Source: Ectobacillus ponti (lineage in GTDB: Bacteria; Bacillota; Bacilli; Bacillales; Bacillaceae_G). Taken from it: a DNA stretch of 64,000 bases. The first letter of the stretch is position 1. The number at the start of each line of letters is the position of its first letter. The stretch spans positions 216,762-280,761 of the forward strand of contig NZ_JANCLT010000006.1 in assembly GCF_024294785.1 (NCBI RefSeq), given 5' to 3'. The translations under genes were made by a program, and so were the position numbers. Under the pieces are notes generated by a model. The model ran no database searches. It was not told the DNA's origin and saw only the letters and a program-made list of their open reading frames with translations. Shown one piece after another: positions 40,195-50,007 of this stretch.

Positions 40195-41832
40195 TTGAAG
40201 AAACGCAATATATTGATAGGTTATCTCTTGCTCAGCTTCATCTGGCTGTTTTTGACAGACTACCTGCTGGAGAAGTTCGACGGAAACATGATGCTTTGGC
40301 AGTACGTTAAGGGTGCAGTCTATATTGGACTAACCGGCTGCTTCATCTATTCCCTGCTTACCAAGCACGAGGAGTCTGAGCAAGCCAAACAAGGAGAGCA
40401 AAGGCTATCCACTTTGATCAATGCAATGGTGGATTTTGTAAATTTTAAGGATGGGGAAGGCCGCTGGATTGAAGCGAACGAATTCGGCCTGAAGCTGTTC
40501 CAATTGGAACATGTGAACTATAGGGGAAAAAAGGATTCTGAGCTGGCGGATTATACGGAATTCTATAGTGACGCCTTGCGGTATTGCGAAACCTCCGATG
40601 AGGAGGCATGGCAGGCGGGAGGGATCACGTACTGTGAAGAAACAGTCCCGATACCGAACGGGGAGAACAAAATTTTCGATACAATCAAAGTCCCGCTCTT
40701 TGAGGAGGACGGCAGCCGCAAGGGTCTGGTCGTAATCGGCCGTGATATTACGGAACGGCGAATTACAGAACAGAAGCTTGCTGAGAGCCAACAGCGTTAT
40801 AAGTCTTTGTTTGAATATAACCCGGATCTTGTGTATATGGTGGATTTGAAGGGAAGAATTACGAACCTGAATCCACAGTTTGAAGTGATTACAGGATACG
40901 AGAGCGCACAGTATGTTGGCGAACCCATTCTGCAATTCGTGGCTGATGAGGATAGACAGGCGGTCAGAGAGCTGTTTTATCAGGTCATTGAAAGTGGCAC
41001 AGGCTCAAGCAATAATGAAATGACTGTTATTCGCAAGGACGGGCGGCAGGTTATCCTCAGCTGTACGCTTGTACCAATGGTGATTGACAATCAAATTGTA
41101 GGGGCAATCGGATACAGCAAGGATATTACGAAGCTCAAGGAAACGGAAGAACGGCTGCGCCGTACGGAAAAGCTGTCCGTGGCGGGAGAACTTGCTGCCA
41201 GTGTGGCGCATGAAATCCGCAATCCGCTTACAGCTCTTCGCGGCTTTGTGCAGCTGCTTCATAAGGACGATGATCAGCATGATCACTATTATAATATTAT
41301 GATTGCGGAGCTGGACCGGATTAATCAGATTGCCGGCGAAATGCTGATTTTGGCCAAGCCGCAGCAGCTGAAGTTTCAGATGGGGGATTTGGAGCGCATT
41401 ATGCAGGATGTGGTGGCTCTTGCCAGGTCACAGGCCAACTACAAAGGTGTAGAAATTGCTATGAGCGTGAAGGGCTCTGTGCCGCTGATCAATTGTGAAT
41501 GCAACCAGTTGAAGCAGGTGTTCCTGAATCTAATGAAGAACTCTATTGAAGCTGATTCCACACTTGTGGATGTAAGCTTGGAAGCCGCGGGAGACCAACA
41601 CGTAAAGATAAAGGTCCAGGATAATGGCTGCGGCATTCCGGAGGAGCGGATCAAGCGCCTTGGCGAGCCGTTCTTCTCGTATAAGGAAAAAGGAACGGGA
41701 CTGGGTCTGACAGTCAGCTACCGGATTCTTGATGCACACAAAGGAAAAATGAAGTTTGACAGCAAGCTTGGCGAGGGGACAACGGTGGAAATATTGCTGC
41801 CGGTTGCCGAGCCTGCGTTGGAGACGGTATAG
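40195..41832 (+). CDS. PAS-domain sensor histidine kinase (sporulation-kinase type)
   Basis: About 545 aa. Two N-terminal membrane helices (residues 6-24 and 38-58), two PAS domains (about 70-185 and 195-310; ITGYESAQYVGEPILQFV marks the second), HisKA with His339 in SVAHEIRNPLTALRG, and HATPase_c with NLMKNSIEA, DNGCGIPEERI and KGTGLGLTVSYRI. The DHp sequence AHEIRNPLTALRGFVQLL resembles the KinA-KinE group that feeds Spo0F, and no response regulator gene is adjacent, consistent with an orphan phosphorelay kinase. TTG 40195 has the best distance to AAAAGGTG; GTG 40189 is the alternative. A terminator follows. Confidence 0.85.
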   Translation: MKKRNILIGYLLLSFIWLFLTDYLLEKFDGNMMLWQYVKGAVYIGLTGCFIYSLLTKHEESEQAKQGEQRLSTLINAMVDFVNFKDGEGRWIEANEFGLKLFQLEHVNYRGKKDSELADYTEFYSDALRYCETSDEEAWQAGGITYCEETVPIPNGENKIFDTIKVPLFEEDGSRKGLVVIGRDITERRITEQKLAESQQRYKSLFEYNPDLVYMVDLKGRITNLNPQFEVITGYESAQYVGEPILQFVADEDRQAVRELFYQVIESGTGSSNNEMTVIRKDGRQVILSCTLVPMVIDNQIVGAIGYSKDITKLKETEERLRRTEKLSVAGELAASVAHEIRNPLTALRGFVQLLHKDDDQHDHYYNIMIAELDRINQIAGEMLILAKPQQLKFQMGDLERIMQDVVALARSQANYKGVEIAMSVKGSVPLINCECNQLKQVFLNLMKNSIEADSTLVDVSLEAAGDQHVKIKVQDNGCGIPEERIKRLGEPFFSYKEKGTGLGLTVSYRILDAHKGKMKFDSKLGEGTTVEILLPVAEPALETV

Positions 41833-41867
41833 AAAAATGGTCCGGAAAGCCGGGCCATTTTTTATTT
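41833..41867 (+). terminator. intrinsic terminator
   Basis: AAAATGGTCCGG / CCGGGCCATTTT followed by TTATTT. The region 41868-42155 behind it holds no further gene that I can support. Confidence 0.85.
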
Positions 41868-42155
41868 GGGCCAGCTTCTAGAAATCTGCATCCTCCTCAT
41901 ATCTTTCAGAGGAGTATGCAGGGCTGCGGGCTGCCCCGGGCAAATGCTGAAATGACACTATTATGATTGTATAGAAGCGCTTCGGAAGCCCATGGCCTGC
42001 ATGAATACAGATAATTTTACATGGGAACTCCGAAATGGATGCATGCACTTTATGCTGATGTTGCCCTGCTGGAAAGATGATACAATGAAACCACATCCTC
42101 AGTCATCCTCATCTATTATCCTCTTTATACAATCAGAAAAAGGAAGTGAGAAATT

Positions 42156-43919
42156 ATGTTGAAGCTTTTCAAGTATTTGCAAAAGCGGGAGTGGCTGCTT
42201 GTCCTGTATAGTTTTGTCTTTATTATTGTACAGGTATGGTTGGACTTGAAGCTGCCAGACTATATGGCGGAAATTACAATCCTGGTGGAGAGAAAGGGAA
42301 GCGCCATGGCAGATATCCTTGCTGCCGGCGGCAAGATGCTGCTTTGTGCGCTTGGCAGCTTGGCTGCTTCCTTCATTGTAGGCTTTTTTGCATCCCGGAT
42401 TGCGGCTGGCTTTGCGATGCGGCTTCGCGCTCATATATTTGAAAAAACTCTGTCTTTTTCCATGGAGGAATTTCAAAGCTTTTCCACTGCCAGTTTAATT
42501 ACACGCTCTACGAATGACATCACGCAAGTACAAATGATTATTGCCATGGGGCTGCGGGCAATTGTGAAGGCACCCATTCTTGCTGCATGGGCAATTTGGA
42601 AGATTGCTGATAAAAGCTGGCAGTGGACCGCCACAACGGGCGGGGCAGTCGTGTTTTTGCTGCTGATGCTGACAGTTGTTGTGATCTTTGCCATCCCGAA
42701 ATTTAAAATGATTCAGAGACTGACAGATAGCTTGAACAGAGTAACACGGGAAAACCTGACGGGTATCCGTGTGGTTCGCGCTTATAATGCGGAGGCATTT
42801 CAGCAGGAGAAATTCGAGCGGGCCAATCATGAACTGACGAGTACAAACCTGTATGCCAGCAGGGTCATGGCAATCATACAGCCTGGAATGGGCCTGCTGA
42901 TGTCAGGACTGAGCCTCGCTATTTACTGGATTGGCGCATATCTCATTGATGCTGCTGCTATGCCGGAGAAGCTGACGCTATTTTCCGACATGGTGGTTTT
43001 CTCTGCCTATGCCATGCAGGTGATCATGGCTTTCATGCTGCTGACGATGATTTTTATCATGATGCCGCGGGCATCGGCGGCTGCAAAGCGTATAAATGAA
43101 GTGCTCAGTACAAAGGCAACCATCAGGGAGGGAACAGCTGTTGCTTCCGAAGCAGGAAAGCGCGGTGAAATAGAGTTCCGAAATGTCAGCTTCAAGTATC
43201 CCGACGCAGCGGAATATGTACTGCGTGATATCAGCTTCCATGCAAAAGCCGGAGAAACAGTCGCATTCATCGGGTCGACCGGAAGCGGGAAGAGCACACT
43301 TATTAACTTGATTCCACGTTTTTATGATGCCACTCAAGGGGACGTTCTTGTAGAGGGCATACATGTCAGGAATTACAAACAGGAGGTTTTGCATAACAAA
43401 ATCGGATATGTACCGCAACGCGCGGTCCTTTTCAGCGGAACAGTCGCATCCAATGTGGCCTACGGTGACAATGGCAAGGACCGCTCAGATCTCGAGGATG
43501 TGCATCGTGCAGTTGAAATTGCCCAAGGCCGAGAGTTTGTAGAGAAGCTAGAGGGCGGCTACGAGGGAACTGTCGCACAGGGAGGCACGAATTTGTCCGG
43601 CGGACAGAAGCAGCGGCTTGCCATCGCCCGCGCCATTTGCCGAAAACCGGAAATCTATATTTTTGATGATTCCTTCTCCGCGCTCGATTATAAGACTGAC
43701 TATGTGCTGCGATCCCGATTAAAGCAGGAGACAAAAGGAGCCACCACCTTAATTGTTGCGCAGCGCATTGGCACAATCAGGGATGCAGATCGGATTATTG
43801 TCCTTGATGAAGGAAGAGTGGTTGGTATGGGAAGGCATGAGGAATTGCTAAAGACATGCAGGGTTTATCAGGAAATCGCCTATTCACAGCTGTCAAAGGA
43901 GGAGCTTGTAAATGGCTAA
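42156..43919 (+). CDS. ABC exporter half-transporter, degenerate-site subunit (YheI-like)
   Basis: 587 aa, six-helix exporter domain (residues 1-320) plus NBD (about 340-580). Walker A GSTGSGKS (about 372-379), intact signature LSGGQKQR, but Walker B ends FDDSFSALD, with Asp in place of the catalytic Glu, and the switch residue is Gln (VAQRIGT) instead of His. This is the degenerate half of a heterodimeric type IV ABC exporter such as YheI/YheH or BmrC/BmrD. The substrate is probably drugs or lipids. AAAAAGGAAGTGAG precedes ATG. Overlaps the partner gene by 8 nt. Confidence 0.9.
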   Translation: MLKLFKYLQKREWLLVLYSFVFIIVQVWLDLKLPDYMAEITILVERKGSAMADILAAGGKMLLCALGSLAASFIVGFFASRIAAGFAMRLRAHIFEKTLSFSMEEFQSFSTASLITRSTNDITQVQMIIAMGLRAIVKAPILAAWAIWKIADKSWQWTATTGGAVVFLLLMLTVVVIFAIPKFKMIQRLTDSLNRVTRENLTGIRVVRAYNAEAFQQEKFERANHELTSTNLYASRVMAIIQPGMGLLMSGLSLAIYWIGAYLIDAAAMPEKLTLFSDMVVFSAYAMQVIMAFMLLTMIFIMMPRASAAAKRINEVLSTKATIREGTAVASEAGKRGEIEFRNVSFKYPDAAEYVLRDISFHAKAGETVAFIGSTGSGKSTLINLIPRFYDATQGDVLVEGIHVRNYKQEVLHNKIGYVPQRAVLFSGTVASNVAYGDNGKDRSDLEDVHRAVEIAQGREFVEKLEGGYEGTVAQGGTNLSGGQKQRLAIARAICRKPEIYIFDDSFSALDYKTDYVLRSRLKQETKGATTLIVAQRIGTIRDADRIIVLDEGRVVGMGRHEELLKTCRVYQEIAYSQLSKEELVNG

Positions 43920-45765
43920 GAATGAGTACCAAATTGGCGAGGCAAACAGGAGCATCCCCCGGCCGATGGGGCCCGGCCGCGGTCCGATGGGCGGCATGGC
44001 GGTCGGAGAGAAGCCGAAGAACTTCAAGGAAACAATAGCAAAGCTGGCGGTATATTGCCGTGTCTATATGCCGCTGATCATGACTGCCCTGATTTTAGCC
44101 ATTACCGGTTCCATCTTCAATATTATCGGTCCTGAAAAGCTTCGGGACATTACAGATTTAATTACAGAGGGGACCGTGAAGGGGATTGACCTCCAGGAGG
44201 TCACAAGCATCGGACTGGTGCTGGCTGTGTTGTATGGGCTGGGCTTTCTATTTAACTATTGCCAAGGATTTCTTATGGCCACGATTACACAGCGTGTGTC
44301 CAATCGGCTGCGGACAGATATTTCCCAAAAGGTGAACCGGTTGCCGCTGCAGTATTTTGATTCCACAAGCTATGGGGATATATTAAGCCGGGTGACAAAT
44401 GATGTAGATACAATCGGCCAGACAATGAACCAAAGTCTGGGTGCTTTGGCAAACTCTGTGACCATGTTTCTTGGTTCTCTGGTTATGATGTTTTATACGA
44501 ACTGGATTATGGCATTTTCAGGAATTGCAGCTACGCTGATAGGCTTTGTGCTCATGAGTGCCATCATTTCAAAATCACAGACATTTTTCCGCCAGCAGCA
44601 GCGTGAGCTTGGCAAAATGAATGGTCATGTTGAGGAGCTTTATGCGGGCCATCATGTCGTGAAGGTGTACAACGGAGAGAAAGCGGCAAAGGAAACCTTC
44701 CATGAAATTAATGGCCGTTTATATGAAAGTGCTTGGAAGTCACAGTTTGTATCCGGACTTATGATGCCGCTGATGATGTTTGTCGGGAACTTTGGATATG
44801 TTGTGGTCTGCGTAGTCGGGGCGCTGCTGGCAGTAAATGATAAGATTTCCTTCGGGGTTATTGTAGCGTTCATGCTGTACATCCGCCTCTTCACCCAGCC
44901 GCTGGCCCAAATCGCTCAGGCGGCGACAAGCCTGCAATCTACGGCGGCCGCGAGCGAGCGGGTATTTGAATTTTTGCAGGAACAAGAGCTGGCAGATGAA
45001 GGCGGAAAGGAAAAAACAATTTCCGGGGCAGTGGGCGAGGTGGAATTCAAGAATGTGGACTTTGGCTATCAGGAAGGTCAAACCATTATTAAAGACTTCT
45101 CTGCACATGTAAAGGCTGGACAGAAGATTGCAATTGTCGGACCGACCGGCGCCGGAAAAACAACCCTCGTCAACCTGCTGATGCGCTTTTACGAGCTGAA
45201 CAGCGGTGAAATTCTTGTTGACGGCGTGCCGATCCGTGAGCTGACCCGTGAAAATGTGCACGACTTGTTTTGCATGGTGCTGCAGGATACATGGTTATTT
45301 GAAGGAACAATTCGAGAAAACATCATTTACAGCAAGCAGGGTGTTACGGATGAACAGGTGCGGACAGCCTGCAAGGCGGTTGGCCTGCATCATTTCATTC
45401 AAACGCTGCCGAAAGGGTATGACACGATTTTGGATGACAAAGCCAATCTTTCTGCGGGGCAGAAGCAGCTGATCACAATTGCCCGGGCCATGGTGGAAAA
45501 TGCGCCGCTGTTGATTCTGGACGAAGCGACAAGCTCGGTGGATACCCGGACGGAAGCATTGATTCAACAGGCAATGGACCAGCTGCTGGTGGGGCGAACC
45601 TCATTTGTCATTGCCCACCGCCTTTCCACAATTCGAAATGCTGATCTCATCCTGGTAATGAAGGACGGTATGATTATTGAAAGCGGCAGCCATCAGGGGC
45701 TGTTGGAGAAGGGCGGCTTCTATGCGGAGCTGTACAACAGCCAGTTTGAGCATGCATCAGCCTGA
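43912..45765 (+). CDS. ABC exporter half-transporter, catalytic subunit (YheH-like)
   Basis: 617 aa. A Gly/Met/Pro-rich cytoplasmic N-terminus (residues 1-40: RPMGPGRGPMGGMA) precedes six membrane helices (about 45-345) and an NBD. Walker A GPTGAGKT (about 411-418), Walker B with catalytic Glu (LILDEATSSVD) and switch His (IAHRLST) are canonical, while the signature is LSAGQ. Together with the upstream subunit this gives one full ATP site and one degenerate site, the arrangement of heterodimeric multidrug exporters. Start overlaps the first subunit gene. Confidence 0.9.
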   Translation: MAKNEYQIGEANRSIPRPMGPGRGPMGGMAVGEKPKNFKETIAKLAVYCRVYMPLIMTALILAITGSIFNIIGPEKLRDITDLITEGTVKGIDLQEVTSIGLVLAVLYGLGFLFNYCQGFLMATITQRVSNRLRTDISQKVNRLPLQYFDSTSYGDILSRVTNDVDTIGQTMNQSLGALANSVTMFLGSLVMMFYTNWIMAFSGIAATLIGFVLMSAIISKSQTFFRQQQRELGKMNGHVEELYAGHHVVKVYNGEKAAKETFHEINGRLYESAWKSQFVSGLMMPLMMFVGNFGYVVVCVVGALLAVNDKISFGVIVAFMLYIRLFTQPLAQIAQAATSLQSTAAASERVFEFLQEQELADEGGKEKTISGAVGEVEFKNVDFGYQEGQTIIKDFSAHVKAGQKIAIVGPTGAGKTTLVNLLMRFYELNSGEILVDGVPIRELTRENVHDLFCMVLQDTWLFEGTIRENIIYSKQGVTDEQVRTACKAVGLHHFIQTLPKGYDTILDDKANLSAGQKQLITIARAMVENAPLLILDEATSSVDTRTEALIQQAMDQLLVGRTSFVIAHRLSTIRNADLILVMKDGMIIESGSHQGLLEKGGFYAELYNSQFEHASA

Positions 45766-45813
45766 TGTATGGCAGGAGAAACAACTTCTTTGAACATTAC
45801 GTTTCCTTTTGTG

Positions 45814-45853
45814 CAAAAAAGCCGCTCCCCGACTTAGGAAGCGGCTTTTTATA
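45814..45853. terminator. bidirectional intrinsic terminator
   Basis: AAAAAGCCGCT / AGCGGCTTTTT with loop CCCCGACTTAGGA; serves the ABC operon and yjcZ. Confidence 0.85.
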
Positions 45854-45858
45854 GTTTG

Positions 45859-46029
45859 TCAGCAATAGTATGGTGAAGTATAGCCATACGTGTAGCCAGG
45901 AGAAACAGGTCCTGTGCCAACGCCTCCCACTAAGCTTGCACCAACAATAATCAATAGAATGAACAGCACTACAATCAATGCAAAACCGCTGTTGAAGCCG
46001 TTATATCCGCCTCCGCTGTTATGACTCAT
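45859..46029 (-). CDS. YjcZ family sporulation protein (56 aa)
   Basis: Small protein starting MSHNSGGGYNGFNSGFALIV and continuing with one hydrophobic helix (residues 15-35) rich in Ile/Leu/Val, then a Gly/Pro/Tyr tail (SPGYTYGYTSPYYC). The GFALIVVLFILLIIVG core is the YjcZ signature. AAGGAGGAAGAAAG precedes the ATG. YjcZ-like proteins are expressed in the mother cell or forespore and associate with spore membranes; exact role unknown. Confidence 0.88.
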   Translation of the reverse strand: MSHNSGGGYNGFNSGFALIVVLFILLIIVGASLVGGVGTGPVSPGYTYGYTSPYYC

Positions 46030-46137
46030 CTTTCTTCCTCCTTAGTCCGTATAGGGACCAAATAAAAACAGCACTCCATAAAGAGTATGTAGTCTGGGTA
46101 AGAAAGAGCCAGTCCGCTTGGAAAACGGGCTTGTGCC

Positions 46138-46638
46138 TTAATTTGCAGGCATTGGTGTCGGTGTTGGCTTTGCAAAGCCTTCCTTGTATTTATTGTCAAT
46201 GTACTTACGGATTTCCAAAGCGGACTTGCCATCCTGCTTCATGGAAGCAGACTCCAAGGCAATCTCCATGCAGTTCACACAGGTGGTTGCATGAGAATCC
46301 CATACTACCTCTCCGTTTGCTTTTACTTCGCGGATAAAGCAATTTTTATTGCTGCGGTGTCCAACACTCTCCCCACACCCGCAATAGCAAGGAATCCAGT
46401 TCAGCAGCTCATGATTTTGTCCGGCAACCATGTATACCTGCTGCACCTCTTTTGGATAAGAAGAAAGGAAGCTTGGCAAGGTGTGGATGTCCTTTGTTGT
46501 TTCTGCAAGATCTCCTGTTTGTTCATGCGCTTCGTGCTGAGGGGAAGCAGCTCCCGTTGTTTTCGTTTCTTCCTTTGCCCCGCATCCTGCCAGCACAAGC
46601 AGAAAGCCGAGAAGCAGTGCAATTGCTGTTCGATACAT
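46138..46638 (-). CDS. PCYCGC-motif lipoprotein
   Basis: 166-aa lipoprotein: lipobox LAGC with Cys19, a linker rich in Glu/His/Thr, then the domain named for PCYCGC (WIPCYCGCGESVGH) followed by NCFIR and TTCVNCM. The eight cysteines suggest metal or redox binding outside the membrane. Function unknown; in several Bacillales it occurs near cytochrome genes. Downstream 46030-46137 is short and without gene. Confidence 0.88.
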   Translation of the reverse strand: MYRTAIALLLGFLLVLAGCGAKEETKTTGAASPQHEAHEQTGDLAETTKDIHTLPSFLSSYPKEVQQVYMVAGQNHELLNWIPCYCGCGESVGHRSNKNCFIREVKANGEVVWDSHATTCVNCMEIALESASMKQDGKSALEIRKYIDNKYKEGFAKPTPTPMPAN

Positions 46639-46973
46639 GGAATGTCCTCCTTTACCTGTATACTCCTCTATTCTAGCAAATTGGCCGGCACAGGGGAATG
46701 TACGGATTTGTGAAAAGGAAAAAACCGATCGGATTTCTCTCCTTCAGTTTTTTTCTTTCCTCTTACAGGTCTGCGGCAGGGAATCCATGTCTCCCATCCA
46801 GGGCCGAAAACGGGCTTTTATCCGGCGCAGGAATAACACGGAATGAGCACACTTGCTGCCGCCAATATAATGTCACGCATTCATATTCAAAAGTTGCGAT
46901 TTAATTTAAAGAGATTGTAAAATAAAACATTTCAAATCTATGGTATAACTAGTACTAAGAAAGGGGTCGAAAT

Positions 46974-48113
46974 ATGCGATCTATTCAACGTATCCTTACA
47001 CTGGCACTAACAGGCAGCTTTCTGATGTCAAGCATGGCTTACGCAGAAACAGCGCAAATTGAAAGCCTGCAGGAGAAGCAGAAGCAAAACCAAGCTGCCG
47101 CGAATGACGCAAAGCAGCAGGCACAGCAGCTGCAGCAGGAGATACAGCGTGTGCAGCAGGAACTGGAAGCATTAGATAAGGAAATGGCGGAGACGAACAG
47201 TCAGGTCGAGCAAACAAAGCGCCGCATTGCAGAAGTCCAGCAGCTGATTGAACAGAAAAAGCTGCAGATTGTGCGTTTGGAAAATCAGGTACATACGCGG
47301 AAGGACCTAATGAAGCAGCGTTTGCTGGCAGAGCAAAGCAAGCAGAGCACAAGCCTGATCATTGAAGCATTGGCGGGCTCTGACAGCCTGGCGAATTTGC
47401 TGGACCGGATTAATGCTGTAGCTGTTATCTTGACAGCTGATAAAGATATTATGGAATCACAGCAGCGTGATTTGGCTCGTATTGAGCAGGAGAAGGAAGA
47501 AGTGGCGAAGCAGGAGCAGGCACAGCAAGCCGAAATGAAAAAGCTGGCTGCCCTGCAGGGAGAGCAGCAGCAAAACCAGCAGAAGCGGCAAGCCATGCTG
47601 CAGGATTTGCAGACAAAGCTGACAGCTGCCCAACAGACAGCTGCAGCAAAAGAACAGGAAAATGCACAGCTGTTGGCATCCATTCAGCAGCTGCAGGCGG
47701 AAGAGAAGAAGCGGCTTGCCGAGCAGGCGGCGGCTGAAGCTGCAGCCAAAGCTGAAGCTGCGGCAAAAGCAGAAGCGGCAAAGGGCGGCAGCGGACAAGC
47801 AGGTCCGGCTCCGGCCAGCGGACGGGAAATGTATGTGGAAGCAACTGCCTACAGCTGGGAGGAAACCTTCGCGAATGGGTACATTACCCGCTGGGGCGGC
47901 TATAATATTAAAGAGAACCCGAATGCGCTGCTGATTGCAGTGGACCCTTCCATTATTCCCCTTGGCTCCAAGGTATGGGTGGAAGGCTACGGAACCGCCA
48001 TTGCAGCTGATACGGGCGGCGCCATTAAGGGATATATTATTGACGTGCTGAAGCCATCCAAGGCAGCAGCCAATGCCTGGGGCCGGCGTGTTGTGAAAAT
48101 TAAAGTGTTATAG
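46974..48113 (+). CDS. secreted coiled-coil protein with C-terminal 3D domain (wall-associated)
   Basis: 379 aa. Signal peptide (residues 1-25, ending MAYAE), a long Gln/Glu-rich coiled coil (about 28-255) like CwlO/PcsB N-termini, an Ala/Lys-rich linker (about 255-285), and a C-terminal 3D domain (about 295-379) with three Asp positions in AVDPSIIPLGSKVWVEG, AADTGGAI and IIDVLKP. The 3D domain is the MltA/Sps-like double-psi barrel of peptidoglycan-remodelling proteins such as YocH. Single gene with promoter TTGTAA-18-TATGGT (46915-46944) and its own terminator. The 330 bases before it hold no other gene I can support. Confidence 0.87.
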   Translation: MRSIQRILTLALTGSFLMSSMAYAETAQIESLQEKQKQNQAAANDAKQQAQQLQQEIQRVQQELEALDKEMAETNSQVEQTKRRIAEVQQLIEQKKLQIVRLENQVHTRKDLMKQRLLAEQSKQSTSLIIEALAGSDSLANLLDRINAVAVILTADKDIMESQQRDLARIEQEKEEVAKQEQAQQAEMKKLAALQGEQQQNQQKRQAMLQDLQTKLTAAQQTAAAKEQENAQLLASIQQLQAEEKKRLAEQAAAEAAAKAEAAAKAEAAKGGSGQAGPAPASGREMYVEATAYSWEETFANGYITRWGGYNIKENPNALLIAVDPSIIPLGSKVWVEGYGTAIAADTGGAIKGYIIDVLKPSKAAANAWGRRVVKIKVL

Positions 48114-48131
48114 AGTCATAGCTTCTCAAAT

Positions 48132-48157
48132 CAAAGCAGCCAATCGGCTGCTTTTTG
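48132..48157 (+). terminator. intrinsic terminator
   Basis: AAAGCAGCC / GGCTGCTTT with loop AATC, then TTG. Confidence 0.85.
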
Positions 48158-48262
48158 TATGCGGAAAAATGGGAACTATAAATAGGAAGGCACGAATGAA
48201 AAGCTATCTGTTTAGGGCGAATATTGGGATTCATTTTAATAAAGGAACAATTTTAAGAGGTC

Positions 48263-48291
48263 TTGACCTGAAAGTATGACTTCATTAGTAT
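48263..48291 (+). promoter_or_regulatory. promoter of purine permease gene
   Basis: TTGACC (48263-48268), 17-bp spacer, TAGTAT (48286-48291). No purine riboswitch is present in the leader. Confidence 0.55.
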
Positions 48292-48329
48292 TAAGTAATT
48301 ATTTTTTAAATATAGAAAGGGTCGGTCTT

Positions 48330-49616
48330 ATGTTTCAATTGCAAAAATATCAGACCTCCTGGAGACAGGAGCTTCTGGCTGGCATTACGACGTATGTCAC
48401 ATTCGCCTATATTCTCGTTTTAAACCCGAAAATTCTTTCAGACAGCGGTGTAGCATTTGACCAAGCCTTTATGGCGACGATTCTTGCTACCATTGTTGGG
48501 ACAGTGGCAATGGCACTTCTGGCAAATTATCCGATTGTCATCGCGCCGGCTATGGGCATGAATGCCTATTTTGCTTATGCCGTCGTTCAGCCTGACAAGG
48601 GCATCACCTACGCAGTGGCTTTTTCTGCCTTGTTTCTGACAGGCCTTATTTTCTTGGCGCTTTCGCTTACTTCATTCCGGACCAGGCTGATTGAGGCGAT
48701 TCCTGACAGCCTGAAGCATGCTATTACAGCAGGGATTGGTTTATTTATTGCATTTATTGGCCTGCGCCTATCCGGCATTATTGCCAAGCATGAGGTAAAT
48801 CTCGTGACAATCGGCGATTTCCATTCTCCCTCCGTCCTGTTAACATTGGCCGGTCTGATCATTGCTGCGGTGCTTATGGTGCTGCGTGTAAGAGGGGCGC
48901 TGTTTATCAGCATGTTTTTAACAGCAGTGATCGCGCTCCTGACAGGGCAGATGGAGCTTCCAAAGCATATTGTGCAGATGCCGCATCTTCCGCAGGGGCT
49001 GTTGATTTGGAATCCCATTCAGTCTGTGCAGGATGTCATTCATTATGGCTTATACGGGGTGATGTTCTCATTCCTGCTTGTGTTGTTATTTGATACAACC
49101 GGTGCTTTGCTCGGCTTGGTGAAACAGGCCGGTCTGAATCATCAGGAGGGGCGGTTTGGAAAAGCCTTTATCGCGGATGCTTTAGGCGGGACAGCCGGGG
49201 CAATGCTTGGCACAAGCCCGACGGCGGCTACGATTGAATCGTCCGCCGGCATAGCAGCGGGCGGACGCACGGGGCTTACCGGCCTTGTTGCCGTCGGTCT
49301 AACCATTATTACAGCGTTCTTCAGCCCGTTCATTGCTTCCTTATCAAGTGTGGCTGCCGTGACGGCTCCTGCTCTTATCATTGTCGGCAGCTTGATGGCG
49401 CAGTCTGTCCGCGAGATTCAGTGGAGCGAATTTGATGAGGCTCTGCCTGCATTTCTGACAGTGCTGAGCATTCCGCTTACCTCCAGCATTGCCAATGGCA
49501 TCGCTCTTGGCTTCCTGCTGTATCCGATTTTAAAAATCGCGCGCGGCCGGGCGAAGGATGTTCCCTTGCTGCTCTACGTGTTTGCAGTCTTATTTGGATG
49601 TCATCTGTTTCTGTAA
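48330..49616 (+). CDS. NCS2/AzgA-type purine permease (PbuG/PbuO-like)
   Basis: 428 aa, 12-14 membrane helices. Motifs: TTYVTFAYILVLNPKIL, APAMGMNAYFAY, DTTGALLGL, LGTSPTAATIESSAGIAAGGRTGL in pieces; these define the AzgA/PbuG subgroup that imports guanine/hypoxanthine or adenine by proton symport. ATG 48330 follows GAAAGGG. Single gene. Confidence 0.9.
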   Translation: MFQLQKYQTSWRQELLAGITTYVTFAYILVLNPKILSDSGVAFDQAFMATILATIVGTVAMALLANYPIVIAPAMGMNAYFAYAVVQPDKGITYAVAFSALFLTGLIFLALSLTSFRTRLIEAIPDSLKHAITAGIGLFIAFIGLRLSGIIAKHEVNLVTIGDFHSPSVLLTLAGLIIAAVLMVLRVRGALFISMFLTAVIALLTGQMELPKHIVQMPHLPQGLLIWNPIQSVQDVIHYGLYGVMFSFLLVLLFDTTGALLGLVKQAGLNHQEGRFGKAFIADALGGTAGAMLGTSPTAATIESSAGIAAGGRTGLTGLVAVGLTIITAFFSPFIASLSSVAAVTAPALIIVGSLMAQSVREIQWSEFDEALPAFLTVLSIPLTSSIANGIALGFLLYPILKIARGRAKDVPLLLYVFAVLFGCHLFL

Positions 49617-49649
49617 AAAAACATCACCCAAGCCGGGTGATGTTTTTTT
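49614..49649. terminator. bidirectional intrinsic terminator
   Basis: AAAAAACATCACCC / GGGTGATGTTTTTT between convergent genes. Confidence 0.85.
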
Positions 49650-49900
49650 CATGAATTGATCAGCAGGAAGCTGCCACAAATAATGAGGGAAATGAAGCCA
49701 AGGATGAAGGGGGCGCTGACAATGCCAATCAGAATATAGGGCCGCCTTTTTGCAGCCATGTAAATTCCCCAAACAAAGACGCCCAGACCAGGAAGATAGC
49801 CAAGGTAGGGATAAATCGTGGCCAGAAGAAAGGCAAGAACACTGCCGGCGAGAAAAGCTCCCAATCCAATTCCCCATTCCCGGAACGGCTTTCGCTCCAT
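49649..49900 (-). CDS. small three-helix membrane protein (83 aa)
   Basis: Three hydrophobic helices (residues 10-30, 36-48, 55-80) with short basic loops (KRRPYIL). AATAAGGAGGTTATGCA precedes the ATG. Divergent from the Lgt-like gene. Family not recognised. Confidence 0.62.
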   Translation of the reverse strand: MERKPFREWGIGLGAFLAGSVLAFLLATIYPYLGYLPGLGVFVWGIYMAAKRRPYILIGIVSAPFILGFISLIICGSFLLINS

Positions 49901-50007
49901 TGCATAACCTCCTTATTATTCTTAAAATATAAAATTGTGGAAACTTTTAGTATAGTGTATAACAGAATATAAGGGCACACCATACTATTTTGCGGGGAAG
50001 GGACTAT

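Noticed and set aside
48158-48329. Purine riboswitch expected before a purine permease
   Set aside because: None of the conserved purine-aptamer core or loop sequences is present; only a plain promoter is seen.
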